From Clostridia bacterium (lineage in GTDB: Bacteria > Bacillota > Clostridia > Christensenellales > Aristaeellaceae): a stretch of DNA of 64,000 nucleotides. The stretch spans positions 1 to 64,000 of the forward strand of contig JAFRQX010000019.1 of NCBI GenBank assembly GCA_017428385.1. The letters run 5' to 3'. The notes under the pieces were generated by a model. It was given only the letters and a program-made list of their open reading frames with translations, was not told the origin of the DNA and ran no database searches. Both the position numbers and the translations under genes were made by a program. Below, piece after piece: positions 17,762-26,657 of this stretch (position 1 is the first letter of the stretch; each line of letters opens with the position of its first letter).

Positions 17762-18649
17762 ATGAGCGAGAATAAAGACAGAATCAACTGGTATCCCGGA
17801 CATATGGCGAAAACCAAACGTCTGCTCCAGGATCAGATCAAACGAATCGACCTGATCATTGAACTGTGCGACGCGCGGCTGCCTTATTCCAGCAGGAATC
17901 CTGAACTGGCCAAAATGATTTCACAGAAGCGTCATCTGCTTTTTATGAACAAATCCGACCTGGCTGATCTGAACATGAACAAGCGCTGGCTTCAGTATTA
18001 CCGCCGTCAGGGGATTGAAGCACACCTGACCAACGCCAGTATGATGAAAGGCAAGGAAACCGTCAGCCTGATTGAGCAGGCAACGAAGGAAATTGTAGAC
18101 AAGGCGCTGCAAAAAGGTGTACGGAAAACAGTCCGGGCCATGATCGCAGGCATTCCGAACGTAGGCAAAAGCACAATGATCAACCGGCTGTACGGACGCT
18201 CAGTTACGCAGACCGGCGACCGTCCCGGCGTTACCAAGAGTAATCAATGGGTCAAAATATCCCCGTATCTTGAACTGCTTGATACCCCCGGCCTGCTCTG
18301 GCCCCGGCTGGACGACCAGCTCTCCGCACGCAGGCTGTGCTATATCGGCTCCATAAAGGATGACATTGTGGACACAGGGGAACTGACCATCAACCTGCTG
18401 GAAGAATTATGCGTCCTGGTTCCGGATACTGTATCTGAAAGATTCCATCTTAAGGATACAAGCCTGAAGGGCGCTGAGCTGCTGGAAGCTGTATGCGCCG
18501 GAAGAGGATGGCTGCTCAAGGGCGGTCGGTTTGACTATGACCGCTGCTGCAGCGTAGTGCTGGATGAATACCGCGCGGGAAAGCTGGGCAGAATCACTTT
18601 TGAAGCGCCGCCCCAAATCAACACGGAGGATACAGAAAGCAATGATTGA
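17762..18649 (+). CDS. rbgA: Ribosome biogenesis GTPase RbgA (YlqF)
   Basis: The 295-residue protein is a circularly permuted GTPase: the base motif NKSDLAD (about residue 63) precedes the P-loop GIPNVGKSTM (about 130) and DTPGLLWP (about 175), as in YlqF/RbgA. The start motif INWYPGHMAK is diagnostic. It promotes late assembly of the 50S subunit. AAGGATG is seven bases ahead of the ATG at 17762. It overlaps rnhB by eight bases, the same gene order as in Bacillus. Confidence 0.97.
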   Translation: MSENKDRINWYPGHMAKTKRLLQDQIKRIDLIIELCDARLPYSSRNPELAKMISQKRHLLFMNKSDLADLNMNKRWLQYYRRQGIEAHLTNASMMKGKETVSLIEQATKEIVDKALQKGVRKTVRAMIAGIPNVGKSTMINRLYGRSVTQTGDRPGVTKSNQWVKISPYLELLDTPGLLWPRLDDQLSARRLCYIGSIKDDIVDTGELTINLLEELCVLVPDTVSERFHLKDTSLKGAELLEAVCAGRGWLLKGGRFDYDRCCSVVLDEYRAGKLGRITFEAPPQINTEDTESND

Positions 18650-19253
18650 CCGTAGTCAGCATGCAGCAGAGCTCATGGCATTTGACAGGCAGTACAGGCA
18701 GGCAGGATTGGTTGTCGCAGGTATGGACGAAGTCGGCCGCGGCCCTTTGGCCGGAAACGTTGTAACGGCCTGCGTTGTGATGCCTGAGGATCCGCTTATT
18801 ATCTGGATTGACGACAGCAAAAAGCTGAGCGAAAGCCGACGGGAGAAGGTTTTTGACGAGATCATGGCCAATGCCCTTTATGTCGGCGTGGGTGAAGTCT
18901 CTCCGGAAGAGATTGACCGGATCAATATCCTGGAAGCTACGCGGAACGCCATGCGCAAAGCCGCTGCTGAAGTACCGGCCGATCTTTTCCTGATTGACGC
19001 GGTAACAAAACTCGGGCTGAACGGAAAAGAAGTCCCCATTATCAAAGGAGACGCCAACTCCTATTCCATTGCCGCGGCAAGCATCGTGGCTAAGGTTATC
19101 CGGGACAGGCAGATGATCGAACTTGATCAGCTTTATCCTGAATACGGATTTGCGCGGAACAAGGGCTACGGAACCAAGGAACATATTGAAGCTCTGAAAA
19201 GAATCGGGCCATGTCCGGTTCATCGCAGAAGCTTCATCACTCATTTTGTATGA
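18642..19253 (+). CDS. rnhB: Ribonuclease HII
   Basis: The 203-residue enzyme carries the RNase HII signature GMDEVGRGPLAG with the catalytic Asp-Glu pair, plus the third and fourth acidic residues in DAVTKLG-type and D-near KGYGT segments. It nicks DNA at ribonucleotides and RNA:DNA hybrids. I chose ATG 18642, with GGAGG 11 bases upstream inside rbgA; it overlaps the rbgA stop by eight bases. Its own stop overlaps yraN (ATGA), so the three are translationally coupled. Confidence 0.96.
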   Translation: MIDRSQHAAELMAFDRQYRQAGLVVAGMDEVGRGPLAGNVVTACVVMPEDPLIIWIDDSKKLSESRREKVFDEIMANALYVGVGEVSPEEIDRINILEATRNAMRKAAAEVPADLFLIDAVTKLGLNGKEVPIIKGDANSYSIAAASIVAKVIRDRQMIELDQLYPEYGFARNKGYGTKEHIEALKRIGPCPVHRRSFITHFV

Positions 19254-19618
19254 AATGGACTTATGAAACCGGCCTGCTGGGTGAGGAAATTGCCGCACAA
19301 TGGCTGGAGGAGCATTACGGAATGCGCCTCCTGGAAAGCAGATATAAAACCAAAGCAGGCGAAATTGATCTGATTATGCTGGACAAGGATACCGTGGTTT
19401 TTGTGGAAGTGAAAACCCGGATGACATCCCTGCCAGGCACCGGTATCGCTGCCGTCAACCAGCAGAAACAGCGGCGCATTGCCAGGGCTGCCACCCTTTA
19501 TCTGATGCGCAGGGAATGGCTTGGAAAAGCTGTTCGTTTTGATGTTATGGAGGTTCATCCGGATGATATGCTGTACATTCCCAATGCATTTCAACCGGGC
19601 GGCATGTTCTACCGATAA
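19250..19618 (+). CDS. yraN: YraN/UPF0102-family endonuclease-like protein
   Basis: The 122-residue protein has the YraN/UPF0102 layout: GLLGEEIAAQWLEEHYGMRLLESRYKTKAGEIDLIMLDKDTVVFVEVKTR, an Asp/ExK restriction-nuclease-like core (GEID...FVEVK). Its cellular role is not established, although the fold suggests Holliday-junction or DNA-repair-type nuclease activity. The ATG at 19250 overlaps the rnhB stop, as it does in many genomes. It is the last gene of the rbgA operon before the large glycosyltransferase. Confidence 0.9.
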   Translation: MKWTYETGLLGEEIAAQWLEEHYGMRLLESRYKTKAGEIDLIMLDKDTVVFVEVKTRMTSLPGTGIAAVNQQKQRRIARAATLYLMRREWLGKAVRFDVMEVHPDDMLYIPNAFQPGGMFYR

Positions 19619-19637
19619 TGAAAGGATGCGTTGACGA

Positions 19638-22600
19638 TTGACTTTATCCAGACGGATTATATTGTTCCTGATCGCTTTTCTGATGGTTTTTGCCCTTGTG
19701 CCCGCTGGCGTTGCTGAAGGGGAGAACCTGCTCCAGAACGCCGATTTTTCCAAACTGGACAGCGAGGGTATGCCGGAATACTGGTATACCGACGCATATT
19801 ATCTGGATGCCGGTTATACCGTGTTCGGTGTTTCTGAAGGCGATGGCGGACATGAACATATCATTACCATCCAGAATATCGCAGAAAACGACGCCCGTTT
19901 TGCCCAGGCAGTCGAAGTGGAGCCGGATTCCCTTTACAAATTCAGCGGATACATCCGCGCCAGCGGCATTGAAGGAGGTCTTGGCGCCAACCTGAGTATC
20001 GAGGGCATCTATGCTTTCAGCGACAAGGTATATGATACAGAGGGTGAATGGGAATACATAGAGTATTACGGCGAAACCGGACCTGACCAGGACTATATTG
20101 TTGTTTTTGCCCGGCTGGGCGGATACAGCGGGATCTGTTCCGGTAAGGCCGCCTTCTCAGACCTTTCCCTGACCAAGGTGGACAGCATTCCCGGCGACCT
20201 GGTTGCTGACCTGTGGTACCGGGAGACCGCAGATTCCTATGACGACGATGACGAATATGAAGATCCGCTTCAATCCATTCCGATGACGGTATGGCTTGTG
20301 CTGATCAGCGTTGTTTATTCTGTATTCGCCCTGATTGCTGTCTATTATTATGAACAGCGCAAAAGGCAGGAAATTACAATCAGCCGGAAAATCGCTCCTT
20401 ATCTGCTTTCCGCCCTGTTTTTCTCGGCGCTTATCCTCCGCGTCCTGATCAGTTCACTGGTTGAAGGATACATGGTGGATGTGAACTGTTTCCTGAGCTG
20501 GGGAAAAACCATGGCAAAATCCGGAGCCGTCGGATTCTACCAGGACACCAATTTCTGCGATTATCCGCCGCTTTATACCTATGTACTGGCCTTTAATTCC
20601 GAAATGTCCAGAATCCTGCATGCCGGACCCATGCTGGAACGGATTATTTTCCGTTTTATTCCCTGTATCTGTGATCTTATCGGATGCTTTATCGTCTACC
20701 GTCTTATTGTCCGGGAACATGAAACATACGGTTATGCTCCGTATTTCTTCCTGATCGCTGCGCTGTTCAATCCGGCCGCCATCCTGAACAGCGCTGCATG
20801 GGGACAGATGGACAGCGTGCTGTGCCTGCTCCTGCTGGCCGTTTCCGTACTGGCTGTAAAAGGGAAGTGGACAGTGGCATTACCCCTTTACGTGGTTGCA
20901 GTGCTGGTCAAACCCCAGGCCCTTATGCTTGGGCCGCTGGGGCTGATCTTTATCCTGATTACCTATTTCCGGAATGCTGAATCCCGTAAACCGATCCTGT
21001 ACGGCACCGGAATCAGCCTGCTGACGCTTGCCGCCGGGGTAATTCCTTTCAGTTTACAGCAGGACTGGGACTGGCTGATCAAGCTGTATCAGCGTACGCT
21101 TGAATCCTATCCCTACGCAACGGTCAACACCGCCAATTTCTACTATATCCTGGGCGGGAACTGGAACGCAATTGCGAACGATGCCCACATGCTCGCGCCT
21201 ATGCTGCTGGGTCTTCTCTGCACCGGTTACGGCCTGTGGTGGTATTTCCGTTCCAAAGAGAAGATGTATCCCCTGATTGAAACCATCCTCAGTTTCCTGT
21301 TTGCGGCAGCGTTTATCGTCTGTGCCTGTATCAAAGCTTCCTGGGGACTGACCGGTGGAATCGCCATGGGATTTGCTTTTGTTATCGTTCTTTCTCCAGC
21401 CATCCGGCGGAAAGACATCCGTCTTCTTCCATGGCTGGGCGGACTGCTTTTTGTGCTTCTTTACGTATTCGGCGTAAAAATGCATGAGCGTTATATTTTC
21501 CCCGCATTGTTGCTTTTCGCCGCATCCTGGGCCTTGTTCAGAGACAGGCGAATCCTTTACGTCCTTGTACTGTTTTCCGTGACAACCTTCATCAATGAAG
21601 GAATCGTACTGGATAACAGCATCCGCCTGGGTTCCGCCTTCGGGCACCTGAACCCGGATACAGTTGTAATTGCCGATCTCATCAGCCTTATGAATATAGC
21701 GGGCGCCCTGTATGCTGTCTGGCTCTGCCCGAAGCTGTATGCTGATATAACCGTTTTACAGAATCATCCTGCAGAAGATTCAGACGCTGAACCTGCTATC
21801 ATGCCCGAATCTGAATCCGGCTGTGAGAACGTAAATGATCCTTGTATTTCAGAGATTGAAACGGAAATCCCGGTCTTTGAAGAACAGGCTTTCCCGATCA
21901 TTAGCGAAGAGAATGATACCTGCCTGACAGCAGAACGGATCATTCCGGAAGAAGAAAAAGCAACCCCCAAAGCAACCCGCAGATATGACCGGTTCCTGCA
22001 CTGGAATAAACGGGATACGATTCTGCTTTCCGTCATTACAGCGATCTATGCCGTCGTCAGCCTGCTGACACTGGGCAGTACAAAGGCGCCGCAGACTGCC
22101 TGGACATCCAGCAGTCCTGAAGAGGAGATTGTCTTCGACCTGGGCGAGTACCGGGACAACTTCGAAATCCTCTATTTCGGACAGGTAAGCAGCCGGAATT
22201 TCTCCTTTGCCGTGAGCCGTGACGGGGAAGAATGGGAAGATGACGTCTGGGCCCAGATGGACCAGGGTCAATGCTGGAAATGGAAATACGTGATCCTTTC
22301 CTATACGGATGAAAACGAGAAAGTGACTTTCCAGAGTTCCAACCTGAGCCACGTCGTCCGTTTCAACGGAAGATATGTCAAACTGAAAGCGAAGTATATC
22401 GGCCTGACGCTGAATGAAGTGCTGTTCCGCAATGAAAACGGAGAAGTGCTTCCGGTCCGGATTATGGATCAGACAGGCGCCGAACCGGAATCTGTACTGT
22501 ATTCCGATCCTGCTTCCCTGATTGACGAACAGGACACCCTGGAAAGGCTTCCTGCCTTCCCGGAAAGCGATGAAACCACCAAAGCCGCTGCGCAGCCAGG

Positions 22601-23912
22601 CTGGTGGAACAGCAGCTATTTTGATGAAATTTATCACGCAAGAACCGGTTTTGAATTCCTCCACGGAAAAGTTCCTTATGAAACAAGCCATCCACCCCTT
22701 GGAAAAATCCTGATCAGCCTGTCGGTGGCTGTTTTCGGCATGTGTCCGTTCGGCTGGCGGTTTGCAGGGGCGCTGGCCGGTATCCTGATGCTGCCCGGTA
22801 TGTATCTGCTTGTCAAGCAGCTGACCAAGAAAACCGGCATCGCTGCCCTGGCATGCCTGCTGATGGCGCTGGACTGCCAGCACCTGACACAAACGCAGAT
22901 TGCTACCATTGACAGCTTCCCGGTGCTGTTTATCATCTTCGAATACTTCTTCATGCTGCGTTTTATACAGACAGACTATCTGGCAGAGAAGAAATCCGCA
23001 TCCATTATTCCGCTCCTTTTCAGCGGCCTGTTCATGGGCCTGTCCATTGCAAGCAAATGGATCGGCGTTTATGCCGGAGCCGGACTGGCGGTCCTCTTCT
23101 TCACCCATTGCTACCGGATGATCCGCAGCGCTTCCAGAGAGGATATGGAACAGCACCGTTCCGCACTGGGCAAAACCCTGGTTCTCTGTCTGTGGTGCAT
23201 CCTGTTCTTTATCCTGATCCCGGTGATTATTTACCTGCTGTGTTATATCCCTTACTTCGCCTATATGTCCGGCAGGATTACCAGCCTGACAGACTATGTC
23301 AAAGAAGTGATCAAGGCACAGGTAGGCATGTTCAATTATCACAGTGAACCCGGACTGGGAATGGATCATCCCTTCTATTCACCCTGGTGGGAATGGCCGA
23401 TCATCGGCAAACCCATGTATTACGCCTCCCAGGAATATATCCCGGCCGGATTTACAATGCGGAACAGTATTTTCTGTTTCGGCAATCCCGTGATCTGGTA
23501 TGGCGGACTTGCGGCGCTGATTTACTGCCTGTTCCGTTTCGCGCAGACCCGCAGATACCGGCTTGAAGGAACGGATTATCTATGGCATATCAGGACAGGC
23601 AGTTCCGATTTCCGTTTTTCCTTTATCCTGATCGGATTCCTGGCCCAGTATCTGCCCTGGGTGCTGGTACCCAGAGGAACCTACATCTATCATTATTTCG
23701 CAAGCCTTCCTTTTATCATGACTGCGATTGCGGTATGTTTCGACCAGGACGATCCGAAATACAAACTGTATTTCCGTATTTTTGCCGCAGTATACGCGGT
23801 GGCAGCGGCCGCGTTCTTCCTCATCCTGTTCCCGTATGCCTGCGGACTGAATGTGTGCACAGAATGGCTGGATCTGGGGAACGATCTGCTGAGAATCTGG
23901 TATAACCCCTGA
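19638..23912 (+). CDS. Giant tandem GT-C glycosyltransferase with two beta-sandwich domains
   Basis: A 1,424-residue protein with these parts in order. Signal peptide (about 1-26). Secreted beta-sandwich, CBM-like domain (28-185). Polytopic GT-C module (215-720) with an Asp in MVDVNCFLSWGK (about D281) and DYPPLYTY. Acidic linker (about 710-790). A discoidin-like domain (815-990). A second, PMT/GT39-type module from about 990, with the catalytic-type acidic pair in FDEIYHARTGFEF and HPPLGK. Such enzymes move sugars from polyprenyl phosphate to acceptors outside the cell. The start is TTG with AAGGATG 12 bases ahead. Having two GT-C modules in one chain is unusual; acceptor unknown. Confidence 0.85.
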   Translation: MTLSRRIILFLIAFLMVFALVPAGVAEGENLLQNADFSKLDSEGMPEYWYTDAYYLDAGYTVFGVSEGDGGHEHIITIQNIAENDARFAQAVEVEPDSLYKFSGYIRASGIEGGLGANLSIEGIYAFSDKVYDTEGEWEYIEYYGETGPDQDYIVVFARLGGYSGICSGKAAFSDLSLTKVDSIPGDLVADLWYRETADSYDDDDEYEDPLQSIPMTVWLVLISVVYSVFALIAVYYYEQRKRQEITISRKIAPYLLSALFFSALILRVLISSLVEGYMVDVNCFLSWGKTMAKSGAVGFYQDTNFCDYPPLYTYVLAFNSEMSRILHAGPMLERIIFRFIPCICDLIGCFIVYRLIVREHETYGYAPYFFLIAALFNPAAILNSAAWGQMDSVLCLLLLAVSVLAVKGKWTVALPLYVVAVLVKPQALMLGPLGLIFILITYFRNAESRKPILYGTGISLLTLAAGVIPFSLQQDWDWLIKLYQRTLESYPYATVNTANFYYILGGNWNAIANDAHMLAPMLLGLLCTGYGLWWYFRSKEKMYPLIETILSFLFAAAFIVCACIKASWGLTGGIAMGFAFVIVLSPAIRRKDIRLLPWLGGLLFVLLYVFGVKMHERYIFPALLLFAASWALFRDRRILYVLVLFSVTTFINEGIVLDNSIRLGSAFGHLNPDTVVIADLISLMNIAGALYAVWLCPKLYADITVLQNHPAEDSDAEPAIMPESESGCENVNDPCISEIETEIPVFEEQAFPIISEENDTCLTAERIIPEEEKATPKATRRYDRFLHWNKRDTILLSVITAIYAVVSLLTLGSTKAPQTAWTSSSPEEEIVFDLGEYRDNFEILYFGQVSSRNFSFAVSRDGEEWEDDVWAQMDQGQCWKWKYVILSYTDENEKVTFQSSNLSHVVRFNGRYVKLKAKYIGLTLNEVLFRNENGEVLPVRIMDQTGAEPESVLYSDPASLIDEQDTLERLPAFPESDETTKAAAQPGWWNSSYFDEIYHARTGFEFLHGKVPYETSHPPLGKILISLSVAVFGMCPFGWRFAGALAGILMLPGMYLLVKQLTKKTGIAALACLLMALDCQHLTQTQIATIDSFPVLFIIFEYFFMLRFIQTDYLAEKKSASIIPLLFSGLFMGLSIASKWIGVYAGAGLAVLFFTHCYRMIRSASREDMEQHRSALGKTLVLCLWCILFFILIPVIIYLLCYIPYFAYMSGRITSLTDYVKEVIKAQVGMFNYHSEPGLGMDHPFYSPWWEWPIIGKPMYYASQEYIPAGFTMRNSIFCFGNPVIWYGGLAALIYCLFRFAQTRRYRLEGTDYLWHIRTGSSDFRFSFILIGFLAQYLPWVLVPRGTYIYHYFASLPFIMTAIAVCFDQDDPKYKLYFRIFAAVYAVAAAAFFLILFPYACGLNVCTEWLDLGNDLLRIWYNP

Positions 23913-23969
23913 TAATAATCCGAACGGGAAGCAAGCTATCCAAACTGATCAGTGGAGGAATCAACCGCA

Positions 23970-25517
23970 ATGGGAATCATGGCAAGTCTGCTGAGTTTCG
24001 GTGTGACAGGCGTAAACGGTTATCAGGTCCATGTTGAGGTATTCGGCACGGAAAGCATGCCCGGTATTGAAATCATCGGTCTTCCCGATGCATCCGTGAA
24101 GGAAAGCAAGGACCGGGTTAACGCTGCCATTATCAACAGCGGTAAACAGATGAACCCCAGACGGATCACGGTGAACCTGGCACCGGCAGACACCAAAAAG
24201 GAAGGTCCCTGTTTTGATCTTCCGATTGCAGTCGGAATGATGATCGCGGACGGAATACTGATCCCTGATCCGCCGACAGACCTGAAATCCGTGGCGCTTT
24301 TCGGCGAGCTGAGCCTGGATGGAAGCGTCCAGCCCATTAACGGCGCCCTTCCCATGGTGATCAGCGCCAAGGAAAACGGCATCAGTACCGTAATCCTGCC
24401 GGATAAGAATGCCAGTGAAGTCTCCTGCATACAGGATATCCGGATTCTCCCCGTATCACACCTGAGACAGGTGATCGCCTGGTTTGAAGGGAAGATGGAA
24501 CTGGCAGAACAGAAGCAGGTTTCATTTGAAGCGCTGAAAAACGAAGCGGTTCCTGTGGTGGACATGGCACAGATCAAAGGCCAGAAAGGCGCACGGCGGG
24601 CCGTTGAAGTGGCTGCAGCCGGCGGGCATAACATGCTGATGATCGGCGTGCCCGGCAGCGGCAAAACCATGCTTGCCCGCTGCATTCCCGGGATCCTGCC
24701 TCCGATGACTTTTGAAGAATCCCTTGAAACAACGCGGATCCATTCCATCTGCGGAAAACTGCAGGCAGGGAAGGGACTGATGGTCAACCGTCCTTTCTGC
24801 GCCCCGCACCATAACGCTTCTGTCGCCTCCCTGATCGGCGGCGGTCAGGACGCCAAACCCGGTGAAGTTTCCCTGGCGCATAACGGCGTCCTTTTCCTGG
24901 ATGAACTGCCGGAATTCAGCCGCAGTGCGCTGGAAGCCCTCCGGCAGCCGCTGGAAGACGGAATTGTATCCGTAGCCAGAGTGAGACGCCAGGCCCAGTA
25001 CCAGTCTTCCTTTATGCTGGTAGCTGCCATGAATCCCTGCCCCTGCGGTTTCTACGGCAGCAACCGCCGTACATGCAGATGCACGCCTCCGGAAATCAGA
25101 AGGTACCTGGATCGTGTTTCCGGTCCGCTGCTGGACAGAATAGACCTTCAGATTGAAGTTGATTCCGTACCCATCAATGAAATCAATGATTCCGAGCCTT
25201 CCGAATCTTCCGCTGTTGTCGCTGCCAGAGTGCGGAAAGCGCGGGAAATCCAGCTGAAGAGATATGAAGGAACCGGAAAATACTGCAACGCACAGCTTAC
25301 CAACGCTGAAGTAAAACAGTTCTGCACTCCGGACGCTGAAGGAACCGCCCTGCTGAACGCAGCGGTGGATTCCCTGCACCTGAGCATGCGCGCCTACCAG
25401 CGGATCCTGAAAGTGGCCAGAACCATTGCCGATCTTGCCGGGGAAGAGACTATCTCCTCCGCTCATATAGCAGAAGCGGTCCAGTATCGGGAACTTGATC
25501 AGAAGTATTGGAGATGA
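23970..25517 (+). CDS. comM: YifB/ComM-family Mg-chelatase-like AAA ATPase
   Basis: The 515-residue protein has the N-terminal ChlI/Lon-protease-like domain, the Mg-chelatase AAA core with Walker A GVPGSGKTML (about 230) and Walker B FLDELPEFS, and a C-terminal ChlI domain with the zinc-type NPCPCG..CRC segment. ComM is a helicase that extends DNA recombination during natural transformation. The ATG at 23970 has GGAGG 11 bases ahead. Its stop overlaps dprA (ATGA). The pair comM-dprA suggests competence or recombination capacity, though no uptake genes are in view. Confidence 0.93.
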   Translation: MGIMASLLSFGVTGVNGYQVHVEVFGTESMPGIEIIGLPDASVKESKDRVNAAIINSGKQMNPRRITVNLAPADTKKEGPCFDLPIAVGMMIADGILIPDPPTDLKSVALFGELSLDGSVQPINGALPMVISAKENGISTVILPDKNASEVSCIQDIRILPVSHLRQVIAWFEGKMELAEQKQVSFEALKNEAVPVVDMAQIKGQKGARRAVEVAAAGGHNMLMIGVPGSGKTMLARCIPGILPPMTFEESLETTRIHSICGKLQAGKGLMVNRPFCAPHHNASVASLIGGGQDAKPGEVSLAHNGVLFLDELPEFSRSALEALRQPLEDGIVSVARVRRQAQYQSSFMLVAAMNPCPCGFYGSNRRTCRCTPPEIRRYLDRVSGPLLDRIDLQIEVDSVPINEINDSEPSESSAVVAARVRKAREIQLKRYEGTGKYCNAQLTNAEVKQFCTPDAEGTALLNAAVDSLHLSMRAYQRILKVARTIADLAGEETISSAHIAEAVQYRELDQKYWR

Positions 25518-26632
25518 ATCCTGTGTCGCAACACGGTTATGCGTATGACGCGTGGCTTGCTTCAGCCTGTATGCCGGCTTCTGCGGTCAGAAAGCTGCTG
25601 GATTATTACGGTTCGTCCGAAGCATGCCATGAGGCTGTCTGCCGGAATGACGACGGACTGAAAGAGCTTATCTCCCAGCGGTTTTTCCAGCTGCTGTATT
25701 CCACAGGAACAAAGGAAACCCTTGAAAAGCTCCAGAAGGTCATGGACAGGCACGGGATCAGATCGCTGGTTTTCACGGATCCTGGTTTTCCATCTGCGCT
25801 GCATGAAATCCATGATCCACCCGCCATTCTGTTCCTGCAGGGAAACAAGGAATGCCTCAGGGACAGATCCCTGGCCATTGTCGGCAGCCGGGCCGCATCC
25901 TATACAGGACAGAAAGCCGCCGGCAGACTGGCGGAAGACCTGGGCAGGCACGGCATCACCGTCATCAGCGGACTGGCCTGCGGAATAGACGCCGCCGCGC
26001 ATCGCGGCTGCCTGGACGGGAAGGGCCTGACAATCGCTGTCGTCGGAAACGGCCTGGACCGGGTCTATCCGGCAGATAACCGGGGCCTGCATGACGACAT
26101 CCTGAAAAACGGCGGACTGATCATCAGTGAATACGCGCCGGGGGAAAAAGCACTGGGCTGGCATTTCCCTGTCAGGAACCGCATTATTGTCGGACTGAGC
26201 CGGGCCCTGATCCTGATGGAAGCGAGGATCCGCAGCGGCAGTATGACTTCCGTCAATCACGCGCTGGAGCAGGGGAAGGACGTGTTTGTCTATCCCGGCG
26301 ACCCCGCTTCAGACTGTTTTGAGGGAAATCATCAGCTGCTGCGGGAAGGCGGACTCTATTTCACCAGCGCAAATGATATCCTTGAAGATCTTCACTGGCT
26401 TGACAATCCTTCCGCAGTAAGGCAAAATAGCGATTGCGTGCAGGGATACAAGCCTTCCACGCCGGAAGAAAAAACACTTATGAACGCACTGAAGCCGGGT
26501 GCACTGAGCTTTGAGCAGCTTATCGCCTGTACTGGCCTGAACCCCTCCGTACTGATGAGCACGCTGACAATTCTTCAGATCCGGGGCGTCATTGAAGCCC
26601 TGCCCGGCAAACAATATCAGATCAAACATTAA
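25514..26632 (+). CDS. dprA: DNA-processing protein DprA
   Basis: The 372-residue protein has the DprA Rossmann core with LAIVGSRAAS, the SGLACGIDAAAHRG motif and GNGLDRVYPADNRGL. An N-terminal SAM-like region and a C-terminal winged-helix (about 315-372) flank it. DprA binds incoming single strands and loads RecA in transformation. I chose ATG 25514, overlapping the comM stop by four bases; no strong Shine-Dalgarno is present, which fits coupled translation. TopA follows by 25 bases, the conserved dprA-topA order. Confidence 0.95.
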   Translation: MNPVSQHGYAYDAWLASACMPASAVRKLLDYYGSSEACHEAVCRNDDGLKELISQRFFQLLYSTGTKETLEKLQKVMDRHGIRSLVFTDPGFPSALHEIHDPPAILFLQGNKECLRDRSLAIVGSRAASYTGQKAAGRLAEDLGRHGITVISGLACGIDAAAHRGCLDGKGLTIAVVGNGLDRVYPADNRGLHDDILKNGGLIISEYAPGEKALGWHFPVRNRIIVGLSRALILMEARIRSGSMTSVNHALEQGKDVFVYPGDPASDCFEGNHQLLREGGLYFTSANDILEDLHWLDNPSAVRQNSDCVQGYKPSTPEEKTLMNALKPGALSFEQLIACTGLNPSVLMSTLTILQIRGVIEALPGKQYQIKH

Positions 26633-26657
26633 TCCATCCCGGAGGAGATAGATAAAA

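Noticed and set aside
21849..23369. A 506-codon - strand open frame inside the giant glycosyltransferase
   Set aside because: Antisense of a continuous, motif-rich gene; no start signal.
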